Source: Pseudomonas capeferrum
Lineage (GTDB): Bacteria > Pseudomonadota > Gammaproteobacteria > Pseudomonadales > Pseudomonadaceae
Assembly: GCF_013523055.1 (NCBI RefSeq)
Contig: NZ_JAAMQM010000020.1
Coordinates: forward strand, 1-64,000
DNA length: 64,000 bases
Direction of reading: 5' to 3'
Shown here: positions 17,536 to 26,584 of the stretch, in pieces
Numbering within the stretch: position 1 is the stretch's first letter
Layout: each line of letters starts with the position of its first letter
Made by a program: the position numbers and the translations under genes
Notes under the pieces: model-generated
What the model was told of the DNA's origin: nothing
The model's database searches: none
What the model saw: only the letters and a program-made list of their open reading frames with translations

Positions 17536-17795
17536 TTTTTTAAGATCGATTTTTCCCGTTCCAGACGGTTGATTCGGGCTTCCAATTTCTGAATTTTTTG
17601 CTGCTCTGGAGTCAGGGCTTTGCTGATCGGAGTGACACCGCCACGTTCCTGCTGGAGCGGGTTCACCCAACGACGCAAGGCCGACTCAACCAGCCCAAGC
17701 GAACGGGCTGCTTCGGTATGGCTGTAGCCTTCGAGCAAAAGGCACGCAGCCTCTCGCTTGAACTCAGGGGTAAAGGTACGACGTTGCTTGGTCAT
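17490..17795 (-). CDS. IS3-family transposase OrfA
   Basis: A 101-residue protein starting MTKQRRTFTPEFKREAACLL. It has the helix-turn-helix of IS3 OrfA proteins (YSHTEAARSLGLVESALRRW) and a C-terminal leucine-zipper-like stretch (IQKLEARINRLEREKSILKK). A run of AAAAAAG on the minus strand at 17541-17535 is the usual slippery site for the programmed -1 shift into OrfB. OrfA itself appears intact. Confidence 0.88.
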   Translation of the reverse strand: MTKQRRTFTPEFKREAACLLLEGYSHTEAARSLGLVESALRRWVNPLQQERGGVTPISKALTPEQQKIQKLEARINRLEREKSILKKATALLMAEEHERSR

Positions 17796-17943
17796 CAGAC
17801 ACCTCTCTATGGCGAGCATTCTCGCCTAAATGGGTGTCCGTTTTCATTAGACCACTACATTGGGCGCCGGATGGCGAGAGATTAGCCGATTTTTCCTCGT
17901 TACTCTGGCTGCTCGCCCTGCCGCATCCAGCATCCCTGTTCTT

Positions 17944-19293
17944 TCAACGCGTTTCAGGGCTGGCCAGTGGTCCCTTCAGCGAGGCGCAGGTTCGCGCATA
18001 GCATGCCAGACCCGACCAGGACATCCACAAGCCAAGTACTGCAGCTGGCAGGGTGACGGTGACCAAAGCATAGGGCAGCGCTTGGGGATCGCCGGCGTAC
18101 AAGTAGTCGTTGACCAAAGCGACGGACGTCGGACCAAGCCCTATACCCAACAATCCCCCCAATAGCAAATAGACCGCGACGGCCTGCCCGCGCATGCTGT
18201 TGGGCACAATGTCCTGAATACTCGCAGGCGCCGCAGCCTGACCAATGCTGAAGCCGAATATTGCAAAACCCAGCAGCAGGAAACTCAGCTTCGCGTCCGG
18301 CATCAGCGGCCAGGAAAGTGCGGCTGGGATAATAAAGGCCCAGGCGACCAGGGTGACCCGAAACCTTGCAGCTGGCTTGCCCTGCGCCAGCCAGCGGTCA
18401 CTCAACTGACCGCTGAGCAGCGTGCCGCAAAGCCCGGCGAAAGCAATGATGAGACCGAGTATGGGCCCTGACTGCGATACTGGCACCCCATGCTGGCGCT
18501 CGAAGAAAGCCGGTGCCCATGCCAATGTGCCATAGCCTATTACGGCCAGCAGAGCAGGGTAAGTCATCAGCCGTGCAAAGGTGCAGCGGTGGCGGAACAG
18601 GTGTGCGAAAAACTCCCTCATTGTGCTATTGGGCTGCGTGCCCGTTTCGCGTCGCGTAGGTTCACGCACTGCGAGCAACAAGAACAGTAATGGAATACCA
18701 GGTAGGCCCGCCAGAATGAAGGTCGCTTGCCAAGGGGATAACAAATGACCCTGGATCAACAGCCCCTCCGGTGGTATCCAGCGCAGAATCAATCCACCCA
18801 GAAACAGCGAGGCTCCAGAACCGATAGCCAGCGAAACATAATAGATACTGAGCGCTCTGCCGCGTCGTTTCGGTGTCACGTAATCGGCAATGATGGAGTA
18901 AGCGGCCGGTGCCAGTACCGCCTCCCCGACGCCTATCCCCATGCGCGTCAGCAGGAGTTCCTCATAGCTGCGAGCGAATCCTGACAGAAGGGTCATGGCG
19001 CTCCATACAAATACCCCAAAGAGAATCAGATTACGTCGGTTGATTCGATCAACCATGCGCCCAAACGGCAGGCCCATCAGCGTATAGGCAATGGCAAAGG
19101 CATACCCATGCAGCAAACTGAATTGCGTATCGCTGATCGCAAACTGATCTTTCAAGGGTTTGACTAATAATGCGGGCAACTGCCTATCCAACTGGGAGAA
19201 CAGCGTCACCAACCAAAGGATCGCAATAACCAGCCACGCATAGCTGACTGCGGGATAAGGTTGTTCGTTTGAACGCATAGCAGAATCTGACAT
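17944..19293 (-). CDS. MFS transporter (spinster-like), second copy
   Basis: A 449-residue MFS permease with VTLFSQLDRQLPALLVKPLK at the first membrane segment, GLPFGRMVDRINRRNLILFG at the loop 2-3 signature and about 12 hydrophobic helices. It is of the same type as the transporter at 5204-6565 and likewise lies directly downstream of an OprD porin, so it repeats the porin-permease arrangement. No clear ribosome site precedes the chosen ATG, and a second in-frame ATG five codons in is possible. The substrate is probably an organic or aromatic acid. Confidence 0.86.
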   Translation of the reverse strand: MSDSAMRSNEQPYPAVSYAWLVIAILWLVTLFSQLDRQLPALLVKPLKDQFAISDTQFSLLHGYAFAIAYTLMGLPFGRMVDRINRRNLILFGVFVWSAMTLLSGFARSYEELLLTRMGIGVGEAVLAPAAYSIIADYVTPKRRGRALSIYYVSLAIGSGASLFLGGLILRWIPPEGLLIQGHLLSPWQATFILAGLPGIPLLFLLLAVREPTRRETGTQPNSTMREFFAHLFRHRCTFARLMTYPALLAVIGYGTLAWAPAFFERQHGVPVSQSGPILGLIIAFAGLCGTLLSGQLSDRWLAQGKPAARFRVTLVAWAFIIPAALSWPLMPDAKLSFLLLGFAIFGFSIGQAAAPASIQDIVPNSMRGQAVAVYLLLGGLLGIGLGPTSVALVNDYLYAGDPQALPYALVTVTLPAAVLGLWMSWSGLACYARTCASLKGPLASPETR

Positions 19294-19347
19294 TGGGTAT
19301 ACCGTATGGGATGGTTAAAAAGCCGCCTGTCGTAATTGGCTACGGGC

Positions 19348-20685
19348 TTAAAAGATCGGTATTTTGTAATTAATGAACAGTCGCTGGTGGTCGACATCGC
19401 CAGCGAGCACGGTGGTTGCATTGCCTCGAATGACCCCATAGTACCAGCCGACACTAAAATTTTTCAAAGGACCGCTTTGCACTACATAGGTAAGCCTCAG
19501 GTCACGCGCCCATTCTTTTTGATGCGCGCCATGGGCGTAAATATGGGAGCCTTTGATATAAATAAGCGTGGCATTCAACCCAGGTAACCCCGATGCAGCG
19601 AAATCATAATCATACTGGGCCAGTTGGGAACGCTCCCCAGCCCGAGTGAAGTTCCATATGAGTCCGCCGGTCATCAGCCAAGCGGAAGCACCGTCGCCCT
19701 GATTGAGGAAAGGCATGTTACTTTTACCGGTAGACTTTTGGTAGCCGAGACCAAACCTGTGCCCGCCGATCTGGTAGTAGAGCAATGAACTCCAGGTTCT
19801 ATTATCCACCTTGCCAGCGGCCAATCCGTCATAGTAACCGGTGCTGGTATAGCCCTCGGCCCTCCCTGCCTCGCTGGTATTCTTACCGTCGCCGGTGCTA
19901 TTGAAGTATTGCAACGTAGCTTTCAGCGAGCCTACAGGTAATGGGCGTGTATAAATCAACCCTAAAAAATGTTGTCGGTAAAAATCTTTCAACGTGCCGT
20001 AGTAGTACTGGCCCAGCCAGTTTTTATTCAGAGCGTAATCAAACCCAGCATAATAAAATTTGTTGCTTCGTTTCACTTTGTCAGCGCCACTCACCCTGCC
20101 TGCGCCAGTGATAGATAGCGAGCGATTATCACTAGAGTTGCGCCCTTTAGCGTGCTCGAACACCCCTCCAATCAGGCTCAGCCCATCTAGATCCTTGCTG
20201 GTCAGTTGCACCCCTTCAAATGTTTGCGGTAAAAGGCGCCCGTCGTTTCGAGCCACTACAGGCACGCGAGGCAGGAGTGTTCCCCAGCGTAATTCAGACT
20301 TGGCAAAGCGTGCTTTTGCGGTAAGCCCCAAGTGGCTGAACTCGTCCTCGGCGTGGTTATCTGAATCAAGCGGGAAGATGGCGCCCGGTGTCCGTGTCCG
20401 GTTGGCTTTGGTTGCCGAGCCCCCCGAGTCGAGCCGGATGCCTAACATACCCAAAGCATCCACCCCAAAACCCACCGGTCCGTCGCTATACCCGGACTGG
20501 TAGTCGAGAATAAACGCTTGCCCCCACTCTTCTTGGCGGGGGGACGAATCATGACTGCGAAAATCTTGGTTAATATAGTAATTGCGAGCGGTCAGATTGG
20601 CAGTACTGTCATTAAGTATGTCGCCATGGGCGCAGGGCAATATAACACTGCCGCACATGAGAAGTGAGGGTTTCAGGAATTTCAT
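19348..20685 (-). CDS. OprD-family outer-membrane porin, second copy
   Basis: A 445-residue OprD-type porin with a signal peptide (KPSLLMCGSVILPCAHG) and the family start DSTANLTARNYYINQDF. Further family blocks are EEWGQAFILDYQSGY, VGFGVDALGMLGIRLDSGG, LPQTFEGVQLTSKDLDGLSL, GHRFGLGYQKSTGKS and the end INYKIPIF. An AGAAGG ribosome site precedes the start. It sits between two MFS genes in the same orientation, forming a three-gene uptake unit separate from the one at 5.2-7.9 kb. The two porins are clearly different genes, not a recent duplication. Confidence 0.92.
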   Translation of the reverse strand: MKFLKPSLLMCGSVILPCAHGDILNDSTANLTARNYYINQDFRSHDSSPRQEEWGQAFILDYQSGYSDGPVGFGVDALGMLGIRLDSGGSATKANRTRTPGAIFPLDSDNHAEDEFSHLGLTAKARFAKSELRWGTLLPRVPVVARNDGRLLPQTFEGVQLTSKDLDGLSLIGGVFEHAKGRNSSDNRSLSITGAGRVSGADKVKRSNKFYYAGFDYALNKNWLGQYYYGTLKDFYRQHFLGLIYTRPLPVGSLKATLQYFNSTGDGKNTSEAGRAEGYTSTGYYDGLAAGKVDNRTWSSLLYYQIGGHRFGLGYQKSTGKSNMPFLNQGDGASAWLMTGGLIWNFTRAGERSQLAQYDYDFAASGLPGLNATLIYIKGSHIYAHGAHQKEWARDLRLTYVVQSGPLKNFSVGWYYGVIRGNATTVLAGDVDHQRLFINYKIPIF

Positions 20686-20719
20686 AACGACCTTCTCTAT
20701 AAATTTTTATTATAAGAGG

Positions 20720-22000
20720 TTACGAGGCGTACAATTCACCCTCGGCAGATGGAGAATGGCTGGGCCGGGAGGGATACTTGCCCATTGCTAAAATCATTAT
20801 CGCGCTGATAATAAAACACGTCGCGCCATAAATAAGCAGGGAGGAGTATCCCATTGAAGTGTCAAACAGCAACCAAAAGAAGAGTGGCGAAAATGCCGCT
20901 GAAGCGGTGGTAAGACCAAACGTTATGGCAAACAGCCGGCCGTACTCGCGCAGGCCGAAATAGCGCACCACTAAAAAAGCAGCGATATCGTATTCTGCAC
21001 CGGTACCAAAACCGACCAATACCGTGGCGAAAATCAACAGGCTTGTATCACTCGAACCGAATAGGAATAGCAGACAGCCGAGGGCCGGCATTGACAGGCT
21101 GATGCAAGCAACTCCTGGGGCCCAAAAGCGATCAATCAAGTACCCGGAAATTATCCGTCCGCCAATAAGCGCTAGTCCAAAGCTGCCGAAAATGCTGCTG
21201 GCTTGCAATGCAGTCAAGCCCTTGTCCTGTAGCATCGGTACGATGTTGGTGATCATAGCGATGACCCCCGATACGGCTACCGAAAAGGCGAGGTTACATA
21301 TCCAGAATCGGCGCTGGCGCAAAGCTGCGGTAAACCCCATGCCTTCAAGTCTTGCACCATCATCCCGTTGTCGCGACATAGATAAAATCGTTGGCGCTAG
21401 GGAGGGACGCAGTAAACAGATTGCCATAGGCAGCGTTAGGAACAAGGACTGCGCCGCAAGTGCGAAGAATGCAGACTGCCAGCCCCATTTCTGTATGGCC
21501 CAACTCAACAGCGGCGGTGTGATAGCCGCCGCCAGGCCCGTTCCAGACAGCGTAATGGCGAGCGCCAGTCCGCGGTTGCGCACGAACCACAAGTTGACTA
21601 CTTGAGTCCAGGTGACTTGCAAAGTACCGAGCCCTGCCAGCGGCAATATCGTAAACACTGCGTACAGCGATAAGATAGAGCCGTTGATCAACAGCGCGCT
21701 CAGATAGGTGAGCGACAAGGCTACCAACGAAGTGATGGTGACTGCACGAATGCCATAACGCTTATTGAGCCAGGCGACTAACTGGGCGGCGAGGATGGTA
21801 CTGGTGAACATGCAGGTTATCGCCAGGTGGATTTCGCTTCGCGTCCATCCAAAAGCCTCCTGCAGAGGCCCGACCAATACTCCGAATCCATAAAGCAAGG
21901 CGGCCGTGACGCAAGTTGTCATCCCTAGCAATGCGAGAAGAAGTATTTTCCAACTCGCACTAAATTCGTCTGGATCTTGGACTGTTCTGTTCAACACCAT
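20720..22000 (-). CDS. MFS transporter (monocarboxylate/oxalate-formate antiporter-like)
   Basis: A 426-residue permease of the MCT/OFA type. YGFGVLVGPLQEAFGWTRSEI at the N-terminus is the diagnostic segment (F-G-W-x-R-S-x-I), and LVGFGTGAEYDIAAFLVVRYFG lies near residue 330. About 12 hydrophobic helices are present. It likely moves a monocarboxylate across the inner membrane. It is the first gene of the MFS-OprD-MFS set; GGGAGTGG precedes its start. An AATTCT-N6-AGAATT inverted repeat lies 47-64 bp upstream. Confidence 0.87.
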   Translation of the reverse strand: MVLNRTVQDPDEFSASWKILLLALLGMTTCVTAALLYGFGVLVGPLQEAFGWTRSEIHLAITCMFTSTILAAQLVAWLNKRYGIRAVTITSLVALSLTYLSALLINGSILSLYAVFTILPLAGLGTLQVTWTQVVNLWFVRNRGLALAITLSGTGLAAAITPPLLSWAIQKWGWQSAFFALAAQSLFLTLPMAICLLRPSLAPTILSMSRQRDDGARLEGMGFTAALRQRRFWICNLAFSVAVSGVIAMITNIVPMLQDKGLTALQASSIFGSFGLALIGGRIISGYLIDRFWAPGVACISLSMPALGCLLFLFGSSDTSLLIFATVLVGFGTGAEYDIAAFLVVRYFGLREYGRLFAITFGLTTASAAFSPLFFWLLFDTSMGYSSLLIYGATCFIISAIMILAMGKYPSRPSHSPSAEGELYAS

Positions 22001-22046
22001 GAAAAACCACTCCCTATTTTTGTTCTTGCTTGTGGGTCGCTGGCTA

Positions 22047-22064
22047 AATTCTAATGTCAGAATT
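22047..22064. promoter_or_regulatory. Inverted repeat upstream of the second transport operon
   Basis: AATTCT-AATGTC-AGAATT has perfect 6-bp arms in AT-rich DNA, 47 bp before the start codon at 22000. It may be an operator for a GntR- or LysR-type protein. The family is a guess. Confidence 0.35.
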
Positions 22065-22492
22065 GCAATCTATATTAAGGATAATCAGGTCGACTGGCAA
22101 AGACTGTTTGAAAATGCTCTCAAGTCACGTTTCGTCAGAGAACTGTCCTGCCGGAAAAGGACGCTTTTACCTTGCAGAGGAAATGGCTCCAGAAAAGTGC
22201 CGAGATAGAGCGCTTCATGGGCAGCACCCCTGAAAAGTGTGATTGATGCGAGACACTGGGAAGACAGCCGAAATAGAGAGGTCGGATAATTTGTTTCAAA
22301 ATGTTTCGTGGCGTTGAAATTGACCACCGTCGGGTTCGTTCCCATTTCACAGGAGTCAAAAGGCAGGCGTAGGGCATCATCACTACTTCGTAATTTCCCT
22401 TGAGCTTGTCCAAGCGTGATGCGAGCGCCCGGGAAGGCTATAGCCGGGCGAAGGCGCTCCTACCAAGCGCCGACTTAGCTCACGCGCTCGAC

Positions 22493-22640
22493 CTAGATCT
22501 GCACTGCTTTTCGCGGCGCTACGTTCTCTCGAATCACGGCTTTAGCGGCTTGGTCAATCTGTTCCGTATGGCCTCACTTGTCGTAGCTTTTGTCCGCGAT
22601 GATCGCTTCTGCAGCAAGAACCTTGGCGATATGTATATGC
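22493..22640 (-). pseudogene. Transposase relic (IS5/IS4-like DDE fragment)
   Basis: Minus-strand translation gives VLAAEAIIADKSYDK, a stop, then GHTEQIDQAAKAVIRENVAP and RKAVQI-stop in the same frame. ADKxYD followed by ...VIPPR-like residues is the third catalytic block of IS5-type transposases. The remaining region 22080-22490 shows no recognisable coding sequence. Confidence 0.45.
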
Positions 22641-22778
22641 CTGTGCGCAGTCATGGAGGTAGCGCACGCAGTAGCCGTCACAGCAGGCCTTATGAGCCAG
22701 CGCGCGGGTGCCCACGCCAGTCGGAACACCCGATGATCAGGTTCAGGCCATCGCGCAGCCATTGGCCACTGCCCAAAT

Positions 22779-23497
22779 TCAGGATAAGGACTTGTCTAGG
22801 CAGCGCGGGCTGCGGCTTGCAGGCAGGCGTTTCGGCGCAGTCGCGCGGCTATCGAGGTCGATGCCACGTTGCTCTGCCTGCCGTGCCATAGTGACCCGCA
22901 ATTTGTTCGGCAAGGGCGGCAGCGCCAACGGCTGACGGGCAATCGCATCGAAAGCGATGGGCGCCTGGTGGGCATCCAACACGCCGGGACCGCCCACTAG
23001 CCAAGAGTCGATCGGAGCCAGGAAATCACGCCCCACTCGAGTCGCCCGGCCATATTGGAAAAGGATCGCCAGATCGATGGAACCGTCCGCCAACATCTCG
23101 TCCAGCTGGCTGCTATATCCTTCCCACACGCTCAGCGTGACCCCCGGATAGCGCTCGGCAACGCGTGCATGCAACTGCGGCACCAACAGGGGCGCCAACG
23201 CGGGCATCATGCCGATTCTGACCACTCCGGTAGGCACCCCAGCGATGCCAGCCGAGTCACGCTGCAAGCGGTCGACGCCTGCCACGATCGCTTTCGCATG
23301 GGGCAAGACACACTCTCCCAGCGGGGTGAGCACGACCCCGTGGCCATTGCAGAAAAAAAGCTTTCCAGCCCATTGAGTTTCCAGTTGCGCCCACTGTCGG
23401 CTAATCGTCGAATTGGTAATTTCGAGCGCCAATAACGCAGGCGTCAGGCTGCCTAGCGCGGCAACGTGATGAAGATCATCAGAGCCCTGGTGTCCAT
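22779..23497 (-). pseudogene. LysR-family regulator, frameshifted and C-terminally degraded
   Basis: The frame from ATG 23497 reads MDTRALMIFIT and then needs a one-base shift to continue AALGSLTPALLALEITNSTI and SRQWAQLETQWAGKLFF, an ordinary LysR helix-turn-helix. The co-inducer domain follows (GVVRIGMMPALAPLLVPQLH, LSVWEGYSSQLDEML). About 60 residues of the usual C-terminus are replaced by unrelated sequence ending CLDKSLS, next to a transposase relic. It may once have controlled the flanking transport or hydrolase genes. Confidence 0.75.
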
Positions 23498-23644
23498 CCG
23501 ACGTCGCTCCCGTTTTGAGTAATTGCGTTCAGCAAAATAAACGGCTCCAGCATTACGTGGCTGTGCTTTATTTAAACGACTACTGATCAGGGGGCCTGAC
23601 GTCCCGAGGTTATAAGTTAAAGGGTGTACTTGAGAGTCGGCTCT

Positions 23645-23764
23645 ATGCGTATCCGGTCTCCTAGTCTGCCGCTGCTAGTCACGACCTACGCCCTCCCTGC
23701 ATGGGCGCCGGTCGTTGATCAGCTTAATACCTCACACGCTTCGCTAGCTCAAAGCTACGTGTGA
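23645..23764 (+). other. Possible short ORF with signal-peptide-like start
   Basis: ATG at 23645 opens 39 codons starting MRIRSPSLPLLVTTYALPAW and ending AQSYV, then TGA. It resembles a truncated secreted-protein start, but there is no convincing ribosome site and no downstream continuation. The rest of 23498-23832 holds nothing recognisable. Confidence 0.2.
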
Positions 23765-23832
23765 CTGATTCCAACCTGGAATACATGGACATCGGTACTG
23801 TCTGATGCTGACATGGCTCAGGAGGTGGCGCA

Positions 23833-24759
23833 GTGAAACAGATCCAGGCAGGCGTTCTGAATGTGTCGTACTTGGAAAAAGGCCCTAGCGATGGGCCGAC
23901 TGCCGTGCTCTTGCACGGCTTTCCATACGATGTCCATGCCTATGACGAGGTTGCTGACCTGCTGGCCGCGTCCGGGTGTCGATGCGTCATTCCTTATCTA
24001 CGGGGATACGGTGACACGCGTTTTATCTCATCGACTACCCCACGTTCCGGTGAACAAGCTGCCTTGGGCGCTGACCTCCTGGCACTGCTGGATTCGCTCA
24101 ACATTCAGCAAGCGGTGCTTGCGGGCTACGATTGGGGTGGCCGGGCCGCCTGCGTCGTGGCGGCCCTTTGGCCGGAGCGCGTCGTCGGTTTGGTGAGCTG
24201 TGAACCTGGCTACAACATTCAGGACATAGCCAATGCGGGCCGACCCGCCGGGCCTGAAACCGAGCACCGCTTGTGGTATCAGTACTATCTGCATGGCGAT
24301 CGGGGTTACGCCGGACTGGAGGCGAATCGGGACGCCTTCTGCCGGCTTCTGTGGCAACAATGGTCACCCACCTGGGGCTTCAGTGATCAGCAGTTTGAAG
24401 CGTCCGCCCAGTCGTTCCACAATCCCGACTTCGTGGATGTGGTAACCCATTCCTATAGGCATCGTTTCGGTTTGGTCGACGGTGACCCTCAGTACGCACA
24501 TGTCCAGCAACAGCTGGCGCGGCAAGCCGCCATTTCAGTGCCTGTGGTCATATTGGCAGGCTCGAGCGACGGTGTTACGCCTGTCCAGGATGAGCAACAG
24601 GCCCTGAGAAGGTTTACAGGTCCAGCTCGCCGTATGATTCTTGATGGCGTGGGTCACAATCTGCCGCAGGAGGCCCCTGCCGATTTCGCGCGTGCAGTCC
24701 TGAGCTTTCTCCAGCCTGAGTTGGACCCCAGTAGCGCCACTGCGCTGGGGAGGACCTAA
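23833..24759 (+). CDS. Alpha/beta hydrolase (epoxide hydrolase/haloalkane dehalogenase-like)
   Basis: A 308-residue alpha/beta hydrolase starting at a GTG that follows AGGAGGT eight bases upstream. The oxyanion motif LLHGFPYD is near residue 27. The nucleophile elbow GYDWGG (about residues 97-102) has Asp rather than Ser, as in epoxide hydrolases and dehalogenases. The catalytic His lies in DGVGHNLPQEAP near the C-terminus. Asp nucleophiles act on epoxides or haloalkanes, though some proteins with this elbow act on other substrates. It stands alone on the plus strand beside IS relics. Confidence 0.82.
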   Translation: MKQIQAGVLNVSYLEKGPSDGPTAVLLHGFPYDVHAYDEVADLLAASGCRCVIPYLRGYGDTRFISSTTPRSGEQAALGADLLALLDSLNIQQAVLAGYDWGGRAACVVAALWPERVVGLVSCEPGYNIQDIANAGRPAGPETEHRLWYQYYLHGDRGYAGLEANRDAFCRLLWQQWSPTWGFSDQQFEASAQSFHNPDFVDVVTHSYRHRFGLVDGDPQYAHVQQQLARQAAISVPVVILAGSSDGVTPVQDEQQALRRFTGPARRMILDGVGHNLPQEAPADFARAVLSFLQPELDPSSATALGRT

Positions 24760-25081
24760 AGCAATGCAGATATCCTGGACCTTGTTCTTCATCTGCCAGA
24801 TTCAACGGACGATTTCGTGGCCACGGTTCGGCCCCGCAAGATGTATTGCCGCCCTGCTCGACTCATCCCCGGTGGCAGAGCACGCCACTGCACATAATGG
24901 TATGGCGCGTCAGGGATAAGCGGCAGCCCGATCAAGGCGAGTCCTCATGAACGCCTTGGTCTTCCAGCGAAAGGTCGAAGAATGCGCGCTGCGCGGACGA
25001 TGAGAGCTATCTCTGGACAACGAATTGACATCTACCGCTCCCTATCAAGCGTTGGAACCGCGCAACGCAACGAGGATGCCC

Positions 25082-26377
25082 ATGAGCCAGCACCTGCCCG
25101 ATACCAACCGCCGTGCCCTCTGCGCCTGGATGGCGACAGGGGTCTGCGCTGCCGTCGTAGCGCCACACGCCATCGCGGGCCCCTTCACGCCGCCCACCGC
25201 GGTCGACATAGGCAAGGTCGAAAACGGTAGCGTGAAGTTTCCGCCGTGGCGCGGGCCGGCGGATGCGCCCTCCTCGCCGCCGCCTGCTCCGCTCCCGCCC
25301 GAGCAGCGCGTGGGCTTTGCGATCGTCGGCCTGGGGCGTCTGTCCCTCGAGCAGATTCTGCCGGCATTCGCCAAGTCCTTGAAAGCCAAGGCGGTTGCCC
25401 TCGTTTCCGGCACTCCGGAAAAGCTTCAAGCGGTCGCCAAGCAATACGGCATCAAGCCTGAAGCCTGCTACAGCTACGAAGACTTCGACCGGATTCGCGA
25501 CAATCCTGAAGTGAAAGCGGTGTACATCGTATTGCCCAACGCAATGCATCGGCAGTTCTGCGAGCGCGCCGCCAAAGCCGGCAAGCACGTGCTGACGGAA
25601 AAGCCGATGTCGATCAACTCCAAGGACGGCCAAGCCATGGTCGACGCCTGTCGCCAGGCCCAGGTCAAATTGATGGTTGCGTACCGCATCCAGTACGAAC
25701 CCTACAACCGCCATGTCAGGGAGTTCGTCCAGAACGACAAGTACGGGCGCTTGCTCGCCTACCATGGCGTCAACACGCAAACGGTGGCCGCGGATGGCGA
25801 ACGCCAATGGCGGCACAAGAAGGATATGGCCGGCGGCGGTTCGCTGGTCGATATCGGCCTGTATTGCCTCAATACCGCGCGCTTCATCACGGGCGAAGAG
25901 CCGATAGAGATATTTGCCACTACTTATTCTCCAGCGGGTGACCCACGCTTCGCCGAGGTCGAGGAAACGGTGCAATTCATGCTGCGCTTCCCTTCCCATG
26001 CCGTTGCCAACTGCCTGACCAGCTATGGTGGCCGAGATGACAAGTACCAGCGTCTCAACCTCGAAACCGCCGCCATCGACATGCCTAGCGCGTACGCCTA
26101 TCACGGCCAGCGCCTGTCGGTGATCGAGCGAGACGACCAGGCCACTCGCAATGGCGAGCTCACCCTCGAGCCCGAGAACCAGTTCGCCCAGGAAATCGAT
26201 CACATGGCCGACTGCATACTCACCGACAGCGAACCCTGGACCCGGGGTGAGGAAGGCGTGCAGGACCACAAGCTGATGGAGGCTATCTACGAGAGCGCCC
26301 GCACGGGGCAGCCGGTGAAGCTGGCCGCCGTCGAGGGGCGCGATCGCTTTCGTGGCAAGCCACCGAAGAAGGCCTGA
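25082..26377 (+). CDS. Gfo/Idh/MocA-family oxidoreductase, probably Tat-exported
   Basis: A 431-residue protein. A twin-arginine-like leader (NRRALCAWMATGVCAAVVAPHAIA) precedes a proline-rich linker, a Rossmann fold (GFAIVGLGRLSLEQILPAF) and the family motif TEKPMSINS. GGGSLVDIGLYCLNTARFITG completes the C-terminal domain. It is similar to periplasmic glucose-fructose oxidoreductase, with tightly bound NADP oxidising one sugar while reducing another. The start at 25082 was chosen because GAGG lies six to seven bases before it. It faces the PoxB gene tail-to-tail across a REP pair. Confidence 0.85.
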   Translation: MSQHLPDTNRRALCAWMATGVCAAVVAPHAIAGPFTPPTAVDIGKVENGSVKFPPWRGPADAPSSPPPAPLPPEQRVGFAIVGLGRLSLEQILPAFAKSLKAKAVALVSGTPEKLQAVAKQYGIKPEACYSYEDFDRIRDNPEVKAVYIVLPNAMHRQFCERAAKAGKHVLTEKPMSINSKDGQAMVDACRQAQVKLMVAYRIQYEPYNRHVREFVQNDKYGRLLAYHGVNTQTVAADGERQWRHKKDMAGGGSLVDIGLYCLNTARFITGEEPIEIFATTYSPAGDPRFAEVEETVQFMLRFPSHAVANCLTSYGGRDDKYQRLNLETAAIDMPSAYAYHGQRLSVIERDDQATRNGELTLEPENQFAQEIDHMADCILTDSEPWTRGEEGVQDHKLMEAIYESARTGQPVKLAAVEGRDRFRGKPPKKA

Positions 26378-26410
26378 ACGGCTAATGCCTGTCAGTTAAG
26401 GTCAATGGGC

Positions 26411-26510
26411 CGCTTTGCGGCCCTTCGCGGGCAAGCCCGCTCGCACAAGGTGAGCGCCGAATGCAGAAATCGTGCAATCCCTGTGGGAGCGGGCTTGCCC
26501 GCGAAGGGGT
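26411..26510. repeat. Paired REP elements (P. putida type) between convergent genes
   Basis: CTTCGCGGGCAAGCCCGCTC at 26423-26442 and its inverted partner GAGCGGGCTTGCCCGCGAAG at 26487-26506 face each other 44 bp apart, downstream of both flanking genes. This is the usual placement of REP/BIME elements in the P. putida group, where they can fold in the 3' ends of both transcripts. Confidence 0.85.
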
Positions 26511-26584
26511 GCGAAGCAGCCCATTGCAGACTGTGAGGCTTAACTGATCGGTATTAGCCTGAAAGGCCCTCTTGCTGTTCCCTG

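Larger units (their letters stand above)
16652..17859 (-). mobile_element. Decayed IS3-family insertion sequence (about 1.2 kb)
   Basis: The ends read TGTAATGGTC...CCGGACAC on one side and, inverted, TGTAGTGGTC...ACGGACACC on the other, so imperfect terminal inverted repeats frame two transposase frames. No 3-4 bp target duplication is visible (ATC versus TTG). The orfB frame carries two single-base deletions and a small internal deletion, so the copy cannot transpose by itself. It sits between the aromatic cluster and the second transport cluster. Confidence 0.85.

Noticed and set aside
22085..22413. Two overlapping 86-92 codon ORFs upstream of the second transport operon
   Set aside because: Composition and frames look like non-coding or decayed DNA; no motif recognised.
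26411..26510. REP pair as a CRISPR array
   Set aside because: Only two inverted copies of a known P. putida-type REP; no regular spacers.
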